NCBI RefSeq assembly: GCF_947503465.1
Contig: NZ_CANNDN010000002.1
Location: 372,001 to 436,000 of the forward strand
Direction: 5' to 3'
DNA from: an uncultured Tateyamaria sp.
Lineage (GTDB): Bacteria > Pseudomonadota > Alphaproteobacteria > Rhodobacterales > Rhodobacteraceae
DNA: 64,000 nt
The notes under the pieces are model-generated. The model worked only from the letters and a program-made list of their open reading frames with translations, was not told the DNA's origin and made no database searches. This document shows positions 18,412-26,994 of the stretch, one piece after another (position 1 is the first letter of the stretch; each line of letters starts with the position of its first letter). A program made the translations under genes and the position numbers.

Positions 18412-19140
18412 ATGTCTGCCCTTTTGTCTGTCGACGGGCTGCGCAAGTCATTCGGGGCTGTCACGGTCGCGGATGACACCGGGTTCGAGATTGCCAGCGG
18501 CGACGCCGTTGGCATCCTTGGACCCAATGGCGCGGGCAAGACATCGCTGTTCAACCTGATCACCGGCGCGCTCAGCCCAGACGCGGGCCGGATCACCTTT
18601 CAGGGGTCGGACATCACCACGACCCCTGCCGCCAAACGCTGCAAGATGGGCATCGCGCGGTCCTTTCAGGTGCCCCAGCCCTTCGGCGGCATGACCGTCT
18701 ACGAAAATGCGCTTGTCGGCGCGATGCAGGGCGCGGGCCTGTCGGGCGCCGAGGCTGAAAACCACGCGCTTCAGGTGCTGACGGACACCGGCCTGCTGCC
18801 CAAGGCCAACCAACGCGCCGGGTCCCTGACCCTGCTGGATCGCAAACGGCTGGAAATGGCGCGCGCCTTGTCGGCGCAACCGAAACTGCTGCTGCTGGAC
18901 GAAATTGCCGGTGGGCTGACCGAGGCTGAATGCACCGCCCTCATCGACACGATCAAGGCAGTGCATGCCAAAGGCACCACGATCATCTGGATCGAACATG
19001 TGGTCCACGCCCTGCTGGCCGTGGTCGACCGCCTGATCGTCATCGACTTTGGCAAAAAGATTGCCGAAGGCGCGCCCAAGGACATCATGTACAGCGCAGA
19101 GGTGAAGGAAATCTATCTCGGAGTGGACCCCGATGTCTGA
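18412..19140 (+). CDS. ABC transporter ATP-binding protein, LivG type
   Basis: An ATPase of 242 residues. Walker A is GPNGAGKTS, followed by RSFQVPQPFGGMTVYEN typical of LivG. The signature loop reads LTLLDRKRLEMARAL rather than canonical LSGGQ, a common LivG variation, and Walker B is LLLLDEIAGGL. It energises import through the permeases encoded at 19840-21722. It starts 9 bases after the binding-protein gene and overlaps the LivF gene by 8 bases. Confidence 0.92.
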   Translation: MSALLSVDGLRKSFGAVTVADDTGFEIASGDAVGILGPNGAGKTSLFNLITGALSPDAGRITFQGSDITTTPAAKRCKMGIARSFQVPQPFGGMTVYENALVGAMQGAGLSGAEAENHALQVLTDTGLLPKANQRAGSLTLLDRKRLEMARALSAQPKLLLLDEIAGGLTEAECTALIDTIKAVHAKGTTIIWIEHVVHALLAVVDRLIVIDFGKKIAEGAPKDIMYSAEVKEIYLGVDPDV

Positions 19141-19843
19141 CCCGATCCTGTCCCTGTCCAAACTCGACGCCCATTACGGCGACTTCCAGGCGCTCTACGG
19201 CGTCGACATGGATATTCACGCAGGCGAAGTCGTCGCCATCATCGGCGCAAACGGCGCGGGCAAAAGCACGCTCATGCGCTCCATCTCCGGCCTGATGCGG
19301 AACGCGCCCGAACAGGTCCGTTTCAACGGCGAAGCCATCGGCACCCTGCGCGCGGACGAGATCGCCTATCGCGGCCTCGCCCTTGTGCCCGAAGGGCGGC
19401 AGCTTTTCCCATCCCTGTCGGTCGAGGAAAACCTGATGCTTGGCGGCAAGGTGGGGCGCTCCGGCCCGTGGTCGCTCGATGCGGTGTATGACCTTTTCCC
19501 GGTTTTGAAGGAACGGCGCAAACAGGCCTCGACCTCACTCTCGGGCGGGCAGCAGCAAATGGTCGCCATCGGTCGCGCCCTCATGGCCAACCCCGAAGTG
19601 ATCCTGTTTGACGAGATCAGCCTTGGCCTTGCCCCCGTCATCATCAAGACGATCTACGACGCGCTGCCCGGCATCATCGGCGGCGGCATGACCGCGCTGG
19701 TGGTCGAACAGGACATCAGCAAGGCGCTCGAAGTGTCGTCGCGCGTGTTCTGCCTGCAAGAGGGGCGCGTGTCGCTGTCCGGCAAGACCGGCGATGTCAC
19801 GCGCGACCAAATCACCGCCGCCTATTTCGGAGTTGCCGCATGA
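19133..19843 (+). CDS. ABC transporter ATP-binding protein, LivF type
   Basis: The second ATPase of the pair, 236 residues. Walker A is GANGAGKST, then YRGLALVPEGRQLFPSLSVEENL (a LivF hallmark shown here as a landmark), the signature LSGGQQQMVAIGRALM and Walker B VILFDEISLGLAP. It forms a heterodimer with the LivG-type subunit. It overlaps the upstream gene by 8 bases and the downstream permease gene by 4 (ATGA), so expression is tightly coupled. Confidence 0.93.
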   Translation: MSDPILSLSKLDAHYGDFQALYGVDMDIHAGEVVAIIGANGAGKSTLMRSISGLMRNAPEQVRFNGEAIGTLRADEIAYRGLALVPEGRQLFPSLSVEENLMLGGKVGRSGPWSLDAVYDLFPVLKERRKQASTSLSGGQQQMVAIGRALMANPEVILFDEISLGLAPVIIKTIYDALPGIIGGGMTALVVEQDISKALEVSSRVFCLQEGRVSLSGKTGDVTRDQITAAYFGVAA

Positions 19844-20706
19844 TCGAGTGGATCAACGTGATCGTGCAGGGCGTTCTACTGGGCGGGCTCTATGCGCTCT
19901 TTGCCGCCGGACTGTCGCTGATCTTTGGTGTCATGCGGTTGGTGAATATCGCTCATGGCGACCTCATCATCCTGGCCGCCTATCTTGGCCTCAGCACAAC
20001 CATGATGTTCGGTGTGCACCCCTTTGCTGCCGCCCTTCTGGTCCTGCCGGTCATGGCGGTTATCGGCTACATCCTGCAACGCGGCATCCTGAACCAGACG
20101 CTTGGGCCCGACATCCTGCCGCCGCTGCTGGTCACGTTCGGCCTGTCGGTCATCATCCAGAATGCCCTGCTCGAAGGGTATTCCGCCGATCCGCAAAAAC
20201 TGTCTGCCGGGGCTATCGAAACGGCCAGCGTATCCTTGGGTGGCCTCACCATCGGCATCCTGCCCCTGCTGACCTTCGGCATCGCCGTTGCGGTCATCGC
20301 GGGCCTGCAATGGATGTTCTACTCAACCGCCCTCGGGCGCGGCTTCCGCGCCGTGTCCGACAATCAGGACATCGCCCAACTCATGGGCCTGAACAAAGCA
20401 CACGTCTTCGGCCTTGCCATGGCGCTGGCCCTTGCGGTTACGGGCATCGCGGGCATCCTTCTGGGCATCCGCACCAGCTTTGATCCCTCCATCGGCGGGG
20501 GGCGCCTGATCTTCGGGTTCGAGGCGGTCATCATCGGCGGTTTGGGCAACCTCTGGGGCACGCTTGCCGGGGGCGTCATCCTTGGCGTCGCACAGACCAT
20601 CGGGGCCAAGATTGATCCCGGCTGGCAGGTCCTCGCCGGTCACATCGCCTTCCTTGTTGTTTTGGCCGTGCGTCCCAACGGCCTGTTCCCAAGGGTGCAG
20701 CACTGA
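19840..20706 (+). CDS. ABC transporter permease, LivH type
   Basis: An inner-membrane permease of 288 residues with about eight hydrophobic segments. It begins IEWINVIVQGVLLGGLYALFA and carries the LivH landmarks GLSLIFGVMRLVNIAHGD and GRGFRAVSDNQDIAQLMGLN, the latter being the cytoplasmic coupling (EAA-like) loop. It transports the unidentified substrate of this locus together with the LivM-type partner. Its stop overlaps the next start by one base (TGATG). Confidence 0.92.
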   Translation: MIEWINVIVQGVLLGGLYALFAAGLSLIFGVMRLVNIAHGDLIILAAYLGLSTTMMFGVHPFAAALLVLPVMAVIGYILQRGILNQTLGPDILPPLLVTFGLSVIIQNALLEGYSADPQKLSAGAIETASVSLGGLTIGILPLLTFGIAVAVIAGLQWMFYSTALGRGFRAVSDNQDIAQLMGLNKAHVFGLAMALALAVTGIAGILLGIRTSFDPSIGGGRLIFGFEAVIIGGLGNLWGTLAGGVILGVAQTIGAKIDPGWQVLAGHIAFLVVLAVRPNGLFPRVQH

Positions 20707-21722
20707 TGAGCACGCCAACCGTATATCGCGCCACCCGCGCCAGTCGCATTGCCATGATCATCGCGGCCCTTGCCCTGATCGTTCTGGCCGCCGCCCCGTG
20801 GTGGGCGGGGCGCGCAGATCTGCGCCTGATGGGCGAGGTGTTCCTTTACCTCTCCCTTGCGTGCCTTTGGAACCTCATGGCGGGCTATGCGGGCCTTGTA
20901 TCGGTCGGCCAACAGGCATTCGTGGGTTTCGGGGGCTACATGCTCTTTGCCCTCACCATCTTCGGCGGGCTGCACCCGATCACGGCGATCCTGCTGGCGG
21001 GCCTGCTCGCCGCCGTGCTGTCAGTCCCCATCGCGGCCCTTATCTTCCGGCTCAAGGGCGCGTATTTCGCCATCGGCACGTGGGTGGTGGCCGAGGTGTT
21101 CCGCCTGACTTTCGCCCAAATCTCATCCCTTGGCGGTGGCTCTGGCACCTCCCTACCTGTCGGGATCGTGCGCTCGCTTGCCGACGGGCGGTCGGCGCGC
21201 GAGGCGCTCAGCTACTGGCTTGCCCTAGGCGCGGCCATCCTTGTGATCACAGCCGTCTACCTGTTCCTGCGTTCGCGCCGGGGCCTCGCGCTGACGGCGA
21301 TCCGCGACAGCGAAGTGGCGGCCAGCGGGCTTGGCATCGACATCTGGCGCACGAAGCTTGAAGTCTATGTCGTCACCTCTGCCTTCACATCAATCATAGG
21401 CGGCCTGATCTTTCTACAAAAGCTACGCATCTCGCCCGACGCCGCCTTTTCGGTCAACGACTGGACGGCTTTCGTGATCTTCATCGTCGTCATCGGCGGC
21501 ATCGGCACGCTTGAGGGGCCGATCATCGGCACGCTCCTCTTCTTCCTGCTGCGCGAAACGCTCGCCGATTTCGGCACGATCTACCTGATGGTGCTGGGGG
21601 CCGTTGCCATCGTGGTGATGCTGAAGGCACCCAAAGGCGTCTGGGGCCTGATCCGCGACCGCTACGACCTTGAGCTTTTCCCGCTCAGCTACCGTATCAA
21701 ACTTGACGCAAAGGACAATTAA
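20706..21722 (+). CDS. ABC transporter permease, LivM type
   Basis: An inner-membrane permease of 338 residues. The LivM pattern is clear: AGYAGLVSVGQQAFVGFGGY, LKGAYFAIGTWVVAEVFR, the coupling loop RGLALTAIRDSEVAASGLGI, and GGIGTLEGPIIGTLLFF. It pairs with the LivH-type permease. The last codon lies just upstream of the BKACE gene (ATG at 21724), so transporter and enzyme are on one transcript. Confidence 0.92.
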   Translation: MSTPTVYRATRASRIAMIIAALALIVLAAAPWWAGRADLRLMGEVFLYLSLACLWNLMAGYAGLVSVGQQAFVGFGGYMLFALTIFGGLHPITAILLAGLLAAVLSVPIAALIFRLKGAYFAIGTWVVAEVFRLTFAQISSLGGGSGTSLPVGIVRSLADGRSAREALSYWLALGAAILVITAVYLFLRSRRGLALTAIRDSEVAASGLGIDIWRTKLEVYVVTSAFTSIIGGLIFLQKLRISPDAAFSVNDWTAFVIFIVVIGGIGTLEGPIIGTLLFFLLRETLADFGTIYLMVLGAVAIVVMLKAPKGVWGLIRDRYDLELFPLSYRIKLDAKDN

Positions 21723-21723
21723 C

Positions 21724-22653
21724 ATGGCCAAGCAGAAAACGATCATCACCTGCGCGGTCACCGGCGCGATCCACACGCCCACCATGTCCGACCACCTGCC
21801 CGTCACGCATAATGACATCGCCGAACAGGCGATTGCAGCGGCCGAGGCTGGGGCATCCATCCTGCACCTTCATACCCGTGACCCTGACGATGGCCGCCCA
21901 TCTGTCACCCCCGATCACTACACCGGCATCCTGAGCCGCGTGAAACAATCCACCAACGCCGTGCTGAACATCACAACCGGCGGCGCACCCACCATGCTGA
22001 TCGAGGATCGGATCAAGGCCGCGGTCAAATTCAGCCCCGAGATGTGCTCGCTCAACATGGGGTCGATGAACTTTGCCTTCCATCCGCTGGCAGACCGCTA
22101 TGACACGTGGAAACACGATTGGGAAAAGGACTATGTCGCCGGGTCCGAGGCGAATATTTTCCGCAACACCTTTGCCGATATCAAACAGGCGGCGACGGAA
22201 CTGGCCCCCCACGACATCAAGTTCGAGCACGAATGCTATGATGTCGGCCACCTCTATAATCTCAAATTCTGCATGGATATCGGCCTGTTCAAAGCACCCG
22301 TGTTCCTGCAATTCGTGTTCGGCGTTCTGGGCGGCATCGGGGCCGAGGTGGACAACCTGATCTTCATGAAACGCACAGCGGACCGTCTGTTTGGGAATGA
22401 CTATCGCTGGTCTGTCCTTGGCGCGGGCGGCGCACAGATGCCATTGGCGACCACGGCCAGCCAGATGGGCGGCCACGTGCGCGTCGGCCTCGAAGACAGC
22501 CTCTTCATCTCGCGCGGTAAACCTGCGGAAAGCAACGCCCAGCAAGTCACCAAAATCCGCCGCATCGTCGAGGATCTGGGCTGCGACGTCGCCACCCCGG
22601 ACGAGGCGCGCGAGATCCTCGACCTCAAGGGCGGCGACAAGGTCGCGTTCTAG
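21724..22653 (+). CDS. Beta-keto acid cleavage enzyme (BKACE, DUF849 family)
   Basis: An enzyme of 309 residues of the 3-keto-5-aminohexanoate cleavage family. These Zn-dependent TIM barrels condense a beta-keto acid with acetyl-CoA, giving acetoacetate and a new CoA ester. Seen here: TCAVTGAIHTPTMSDHLPVT at the N-terminus, the Zn-binding HLHTRDPDDGRPS, MCSLNMGSMNF, and the C-terminal RVGLEDSLFISRGKPAESNA. Specificity is not predictable by eye. Its presence implies that the pathway yields a beta-keto acid, perhaps made by the dehydrogenase at 16040 or the SDR at 15251. Its TAG stop is shared, on the opposite strand, with the stop of ccoS (CTAG, 22650-22653). Confidence 0.9.
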   Translation: MAKQKTIITCAVTGAIHTPTMSDHLPVTHNDIAEQAIAAAEAGASILHLHTRDPDDGRPSVTPDHYTGILSRVKQSTNAVLNITTGGAPTMLIEDRIKAAVKFSPEMCSLNMGSMNFAFHPLADRYDTWKHDWEKDYVAGSEANIFRNTFADIKQAATELAPHDIKFEHECYDVGHLYNLKFCMDIGLFKAPVFLQFVFGVLGGIGAEVDNLIFMKRTADRLFGNDYRWSVLGAGGAQMPLATTASQMGGHVRVGLEDSLFISRGKPAESNAQQVTKIRRIVEDLGCDVATPDEAREILDLKGGDKVAF

Positions 22654-22790
22654 TCGTCCCGCAACAAGATGCGCTGCGCGTCCCCATCGGGGTCGGAATA
22701 CTGATCGCTTTTCAGGGTCCAGACAAAGGCGACCAGCGCGGCAAGCCCCAGGATCAGCGAACAGGGAACAAGTATGACAAGCACATTCAT
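22650..22790 (-). CDS. ccoS: Cytochrome cbb3 oxidase maturation protein CcoS
   Basis: A 46-residue membrane protein. It starts MNVLVILVPCSLILGLAALVAFVWTLKSDQ (landmark only): one transmembrane helix followed by the conserved DQYSDPDGDAQRIL. This is the standard CcoS layout. CcoS is needed to put heme and copper into CcoN. The start overlaps the ccoI stop by 4 bases. The longer frame to 22916 would run inside ccoI and is rejected. Confidence 0.93.
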   Translation of the reverse strand: MNVLVILVPCSLILGLAALVAFVWTLKSDQYSDPDGDAQRILLRDD

Positions 22791-24919
22791 GGCGTCGCCC
22801 TCGTGCGCAAAGCGTTGACAGTCACGGTGATCGAACTGGTGGACATCGCCAGCGCCGCCATCAGCGGCGTGGCAAATCCGGCCAGAGCCAGCGGGATCGC
22901 CACGGCATTGTAGCACGCCGCAAGGCCAAAGTTCTCAAGTATCCGCCGCCGCGCGCTGCGCGCAATGCCGATGGCGGCAGGAATGCCTGACAGATGCTGG
23001 CCCAGCAGCACGACATCGGCTGCATTCTGACTGGCCTCAAGCGCGGTGCCCGGCGCGATGGACGCCCAGGCGCGGGTCAGCGCCAGCGTGTCGTTCAGAC
23101 CATCACCCACCATGACAACCTTGCGCCCCTCGGCTTGCAGGGCTTCGATCAGGTCCTGTTTCGCCTCCGGATCCACCTGCGCATGCACCTGTTCGACACC
23201 CAGTTGGGCCGCAACACGCGCCGCGTTCCGGGCGCTGTCACCGGTCAGTAAATGCACCTCAAGTCCCATGTCCCGCAGCCGCGCAACGGTGTCACCGGCA
23301 TCCGCAAACAACTGTTCCTTCCGGTCGAACGCATACAGATGCGACCCGATGCTCAAGACCGTTCCCTGCCCGGCACCCACCCAGGCCGCGTTGCCAAAGC
23401 GCACGGGGCGTCCCTGCCAAACTGCCGAAACACCGTTGCCCCTCTGCTCGGCAATCTGGTCCAGATCAGCCGCCCTGACGTCGCCCAGCAGCGGCAGCAC
23501 CGACCGGCTCAGCGGGTGGGCAGACGCCTGCGCGAGGGCCTTGAGCACCGCGCGCGCCGTGGCCGGCATCTCTGCCGATGGCACCAGGGCGGCGGCTGAC
23601 AACGTCCCGGTCTTGTCAAAGACTACAGTGTCCACCTCGGCCAACCGCTCCAACGCGGTCTCGGACTTCACCAAAAGCCCCATGCGGAACAAACGGCCCG
23701 TCGCCACGGTCGCCACCGCAGGGACAGCCAATCCCAGCGCGCAAGGGCACGTGATGATCAGCGTCGCAATGGCGATGGTCAGGGCGTGATACATGTCCCC
23801 CGTCGCCACCGACCACCCGACAAAGGCGGCAAAGGACAAGCCATGCACCAGCGGCGCATAGACACCCGCCGCACGGTCAGCGAGGCTGGTGTACCGGCTG
23901 CGCGCGCCCTCGGCCTGCGCAGCGATCTGGATCAAACGGCGCAACGTGGACCCTTTGGCCGCCACGGTCGTCGTCATGGTCACGGGACCGGTCAGCACAA
24001 CCTCGCCCGCGGTCAGGGGTGCGCCTTGGGCCACCGCAATCTCTTCGCTTTCACCGGTCAGCGCGCTGCGATCCACCTGCACCACATCGCTGTTCACCAC
24101 CCCATCCACCGGCACCCGCGCACCAGCGGCCAGCCAAAGGGTGTCGCCCATCGCAACCTCATCCACGGGCACGCTGACCCGTGTGTCCCCTTCAATCCGG
24201 GTTACCCGCATCGGCTCCAACGCCGCCAGATCAGCCGCCGCGGACCGGGCCGCCTGACGCATCCGCTTTTCCAACACACGACCGCCCAACAGAAAGAAGG
24301 TAAGCGACAGGGCCGCGTCAAAATAGGCGTGTTCGCCGCCATGCATGGTTTCATACAGCGACAGGCCACAAGCCAGCAGGATGGCCAGTGCAATGGGCAC
24401 ATCCATGTTCAGGCGCGCAGCCCGCAACGCCGACCACGCCGACCGAAAGAAGGGCTGCGCGCAATAGATTGCGGCAGGCAGCGAAATCGTGGCCGCAATC
24501 CAGTGGAAGAAATCGCGCGTCGCGTCTGTCGCGCCGGACCACACGGCCACGGACAACAGCATGACATTCATCATGGCAAAGCCCGCAATGCCCAGGCGCA
24601 ACGTCAACCCGTCGTCCTGCATGTGACGGCCCGCATCACGCGCCTCATGGGCCTCGAAACCGATATCGGTCAGGGCCGTGATCCACGAGGCGGGGTCCAT
24701 GCCCGGTTCCGCGGTGATCGCCACACGCTTGCGGCTCAGGTTCACCCGGGCGGCCGCAATGTCGGGGCGGGCGTTCAGCAGCCCCTCAACCGACCGGATA
24801 CACGACACGCAATGCACACCCGGCAGGATCAATTCGTGGGTGGGCAAACCGGCGTCCCGGCCTGCGGCCTCCGCCGCCGGACCTGCTGCAATGCAACCGG
24901 GGCAGGACGCCACGCTCAT
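22787..24919 (-). CDS. ccoI: Copper-exporting P1B-type ATPase CcoI/FixI
   Basis: A protein of 710 residues. It has an N-terminal heavy-metal-binding domain (LPGVHCVSCIRSVEGLL with a CxxC pair) preceded by an extra Cys-containing stretch (SCPGC). The core shows the transmembrane CPC motif (TCPCALGLAVP), the phosphorylation site DKTGTLS and the hinge GDGLNDTLAL. CcoI delivers copper for the CuB site of the cbb3 oxidase. The start at 24919 overlaps the ccoH stop by 4 bases; a start at 24994 would extend deep into ccoH. Confidence 0.95.
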   Translation of the reverse strand: MSVASCPGCIAAGPAAEAAGRDAGLPTHELILPGVHCVSCIRSVEGLLNARPDIAAARVNLSRKRVAITAEPGMDPASWITALTDIGFEAHEARDAGRHMQDDGLTLRLGIAGFAMMNVMLLSVAVWSGATDATRDFFHWIAATISLPAAIYCAQPFFRSAWSALRAARLNMDVPIALAILLACGLSLYETMHGGEHAYFDAALSLTFFLLGGRVLEKRMRQAARSAAADLAALEPMRVTRIEGDTRVSVPVDEVAMGDTLWLAAGARVPVDGVVNSDVVQVDRSALTGESEEIAVAQGAPLTAGEVVLTGPVTMTTTVAAKGSTLRRLIQIAAQAEGARSRYTSLADRAAGVYAPLVHGLSFAAFVGWSVATGDMYHALTIAIATLIITCPCALGLAVPAVATVATGRLFRMGLLVKSETALERLAEVDTVVFDKTGTLSAAALVPSAEMPATARAVLKALAQASAHPLSRSVLPLLGDVRAADLDQIAEQRGNGVSAVWQGRPVRFGNAAWVGAGQGTVLSIGSHLYAFDRKEQLFADAGDTVARLRDMGLEVHLLTGDSARNAARVAAQLGVEQVHAQVDPEAKQDLIEALQAEGRKVVMVGDGLNDTLALTRAWASIAPGTALEASQNAADVVLLGQHLSGIPAAIGIARSARRRILENFGLAACYNAVAIPLALAGFATPLMAALAMSTSSITVTVNALRTRATP

Positions 24920-25371
24920 TTCGAGACCCGCAAGACGATGCGCTGGCGAAACGCGGTGCCGTCGGGGGCCACGGCCGCCAGACGCAGGTTCCAATTGCCC
25001 GGCGCAAGCACCGGGATCGCAGCGACAAAGCGTGCGCCATCATAGGCAAAGATCGGTGTCAGGTCCTCGCCCACATGGGTGGCACGCCCCAGCGTTGCGG
25101 CGGTGATTTGCGGCTGAACCGGTCCCAGCGCATCAACGATGGTCAAATACAGCGCCCCGGTGTCGACCGAAGCGGACACGTTCCAGCCCAACGCCTCCTG
25201 CGCCGTACGGTCCGCCTCGAACGCCTGGCTGACCACATAGGAATTCCTGGTTTCAAGCCCCGGAAAGGTGTGCACCGCCTGAAAGGCAAGCGTCAGGTTC
25301 ACCCCGATGATGACAGCAAAGCCAGAGCCGAAAATCGCCAACACATGCCAGCCATTCAGTTCCTTGATCAT
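24916..25371 (-). CDS. ccoH: cbb3 oxidase assembly protein CcoH/FixH
   Basis: A protein of 151 residues with a single N-terminal transmembrane helix (LNGWHVLAIFGSGFAVIIGV) followed by a periplasmic beta-rich domain that starts FPGLETRNSYVVSQ. This is the FixH pattern. CcoH stabilises and helps assemble the cbb3 complex. It lies 3 bases after ccoG and overlaps ccoI by 4 bases. Confidence 0.92.
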   Translation of the reverse strand: MIKELNGWHVLAIFGSGFAVIIGVNLTLAFQAVHTFPGLETRNSYVVSQAFEADRTAQEALGWNVSASVDTGALYLTIVDALGPVQPQITAATLGRATHVGEDLTPIFAYDGARFVAAIPVLAPGNWNLRLAAVAPDGTAFRQRIVLRVSK

Positions 25372-25374
25372 CTC

Positions 25375-26808
25375 TCAGCCCTTTCCGTTGAATATGGTGG
25401 CGACGCCGGCGCGGTCGTCGGTCTCGACATCCTCGACCCACAGGCGCAGGTCGGTGGTAACAGCCTCGGCTGCCGGGTCCTGCGGGCGCGCGATGACATA
25501 GACACGCGCCTGAAACGTCTCGTTGGCGGGGACGGTCACATGGTTGGCCACGGGCCCATCCGTTTCCACATCGATCCGCAAAATCTCGTCCGAGGTCAGC
25601 ATGACCCGGAACTCCCGGTCATCGGCCGTCAGGTTGCGGATGCGCAGGGTGTAAGTGTTGCGCACAGCCCCATCCGACAGGGTCACGAATTGCGGATTGC
25701 GCACCGGCTCGACCGTCAGATCGATGTCCGACCGGATAAACAACGCATAGACCAGCGCCACGCCAATCAGCGACCACATCGACGTATAAAGGATCGTGCG
25801 AGGGCGCAGCACATGTTGCCAGATCGGGCGCGGTTTTGCGCCCTCTGTTTCGGCCGCTTCATCCGACAGGGCAAGGTAGTCGATCAAGCCGCGCGGCTTG
25901 CCGATCTTCTCCATCACCTCGTCACAGGCGTCGATGCACAGCGCGCAGGTGATGCACTCCATCTGCTGCCCGTCGCGGATGTCGATGCCTGCAGGGCACA
26001 CGTTCACGCAGGCCATGCAGTCGATGCAGTCGCCCAGGGCCTCCGCCCCTTCGGCCTTGCGGTGCTTGCCGCGCGGCTCGCCCCGCCAATGGCGGTATGC
26101 GACGGTCAACGTGCTTTCATCCATCATCGCCGCCTGAATGCGTGGCCACGGGCACATGTAGTTGCAGACCTGTTCCCGCATGAACCCGCCAAACACAAAG
26201 GTGGTCGCGGCCAGGATCAGGATGGTGGAATAGGCCACCAGCGGCGCGCTGAAGGTCAGCAACTGCGCGGCAAGCGTCGGTGCGTCGGCAAAGTAGAACA
26301 CCCACGCCCCGCCCGTCGCCAGCGCGATCAGGAACCAGACACCCCACTTGGTCACGCGCAAACGCAGCTTTTTCAGCGACCAATCGGCATTCCACAGGCG
26401 CACCCGCGCGTTGCGGTCGCCTTCGATCCAGCGTTCGACAAGGATAAACAGATCCGTCCACACGGTCTGCGGACATGTATAGCCGCACCAGACCCGGCCC
26501 AGGGCCGAGGTGAACAGAAACAGGCCCAAGCCCGCCATGATCAGCAAACCGGCCACAAAGTAGAACTCGTGCGGCCAGATCTCGATCCAGAAAAAGTAAA
26601 AGCGCCGCCCCGCCAGATCAATCAGAACCGCCTGATCGGGCAGGTTCGGGCCACGATCCCAGCGGATCCACGGGGTCAGGTAGTAGATCGCGAGGGTCAC
26701 GCCCATGATCCACCATTTCAACGTGCGAAACGTGCCCTTCACCCGCCGGGGAAAGATCGGTTCGCGCGCAACATACAAAGACGGCGGAGTAGCCGGAGGC
26801 TGTGTCAT
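25375..26808 (-). CDS. ccoG: Polyferredoxin-like cbb3 assembly protein CcoG (RdxA/FixG)
   Basis: A protein of 477 residues with about five membrane segments and two [4Fe-4S] motifs in the middle: CIDCMACVNVCPAGID and CITCALCIDACDEVMEKIGK. The NosR/NapH-like YTCPQTVWTDLF segment precedes them. The C-terminus is an Ig-like periplasmic domain (TLRIRNLTADDREFRV). CcoG is a membrane cupric reductase that supplies Cu(I) for CcoN assembly. It is the first gene of ccoGHIS on the minus strand and has an FNR box 54-67 bases upstream of its start. Confidence 0.95.
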   Translation of the reverse strand: MTQPPATPPSLYVAREPIFPRRVKGTFRTLKWWIMGVTLAIYYLTPWIRWDRGPNLPDQAVLIDLAGRRFYFFWIEIWPHEFYFVAGLLIMAGLGLFLFTSALGRVWCGYTCPQTVWTDLFILVERWIEGDRNARVRLWNADWSLKKLRLRVTKWGVWFLIALATGGAWVFYFADAPTLAAQLLTFSAPLVAYSTILILAATTFVFGGFMREQVCNYMCPWPRIQAAMMDESTLTVAYRHWRGEPRGKHRKAEGAEALGDCIDCMACVNVCPAGIDIRDGQQMECITCALCIDACDEVMEKIGKPRGLIDYLALSDEAAETEGAKPRPIWQHVLRPRTILYTSMWSLIGVALVYALFIRSDIDLTVEPVRNPQFVTLSDGAVRNTYTLRIRNLTADDREFRVMLTSDEILRIDVETDGPVANHVTVPANETFQARVYVIARPQDPAAEAVTTDLRLWVEDVETDDRAGVATIFNGKG

Positions 26809-26861
26809 ATTCGGTTGTCCTGTTCGTCAACGTATCCTGCACACCAGCAGCCCAAGCAGCC

Positions 26862-26875
26862 TTGACCCAGATCAA
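26862..26875. promoter_or_regulatory. FNR/FnrL box upstream of ccoG
   Basis: TTGACCCAGATCAA matches the FNR consensus TTGAY-N4-RTCAA. It lies 54-67 bases before the ccoG ATG, the right place for activation of ccoGHIS by the FnrL encoded at 32407-33147. Confidence 0.8.
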
Positions 26876-26902
26876 TTGCAGTTCGGTCAATTGCAATTGA
26901 TC
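26870..26902. promoter_or_regulatory. 11-base inverted repeat next to the ccoG FNR box
   Basis: GATCAATTGCA (26870-26880) is repeated in inverse as TGCAATTGATC (26892-26902) with an 11-base spacer. The left arm overlaps the right half of the FNR box. It may be a second operator or a remnant of a duplicated box. Confidence 0.55.
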
Positions 26903-26994
26903 GCCTTTGCAGGTTGGCGGGACCCACTGTAAGTCTTGGCGAAAGGCCTGCCGTCAGGCGAGGCTGCTGAAAACGCAAAGGCGACCGCAATCAG

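Noticed and set aside
22787-24994. Longer CcoI start at 24994
   Set aside because: The extra 25 residues lie in the ccoH coding region and lack any ATPase similarity; the ATG at 24919 overlaps the ccoH stop as expected.
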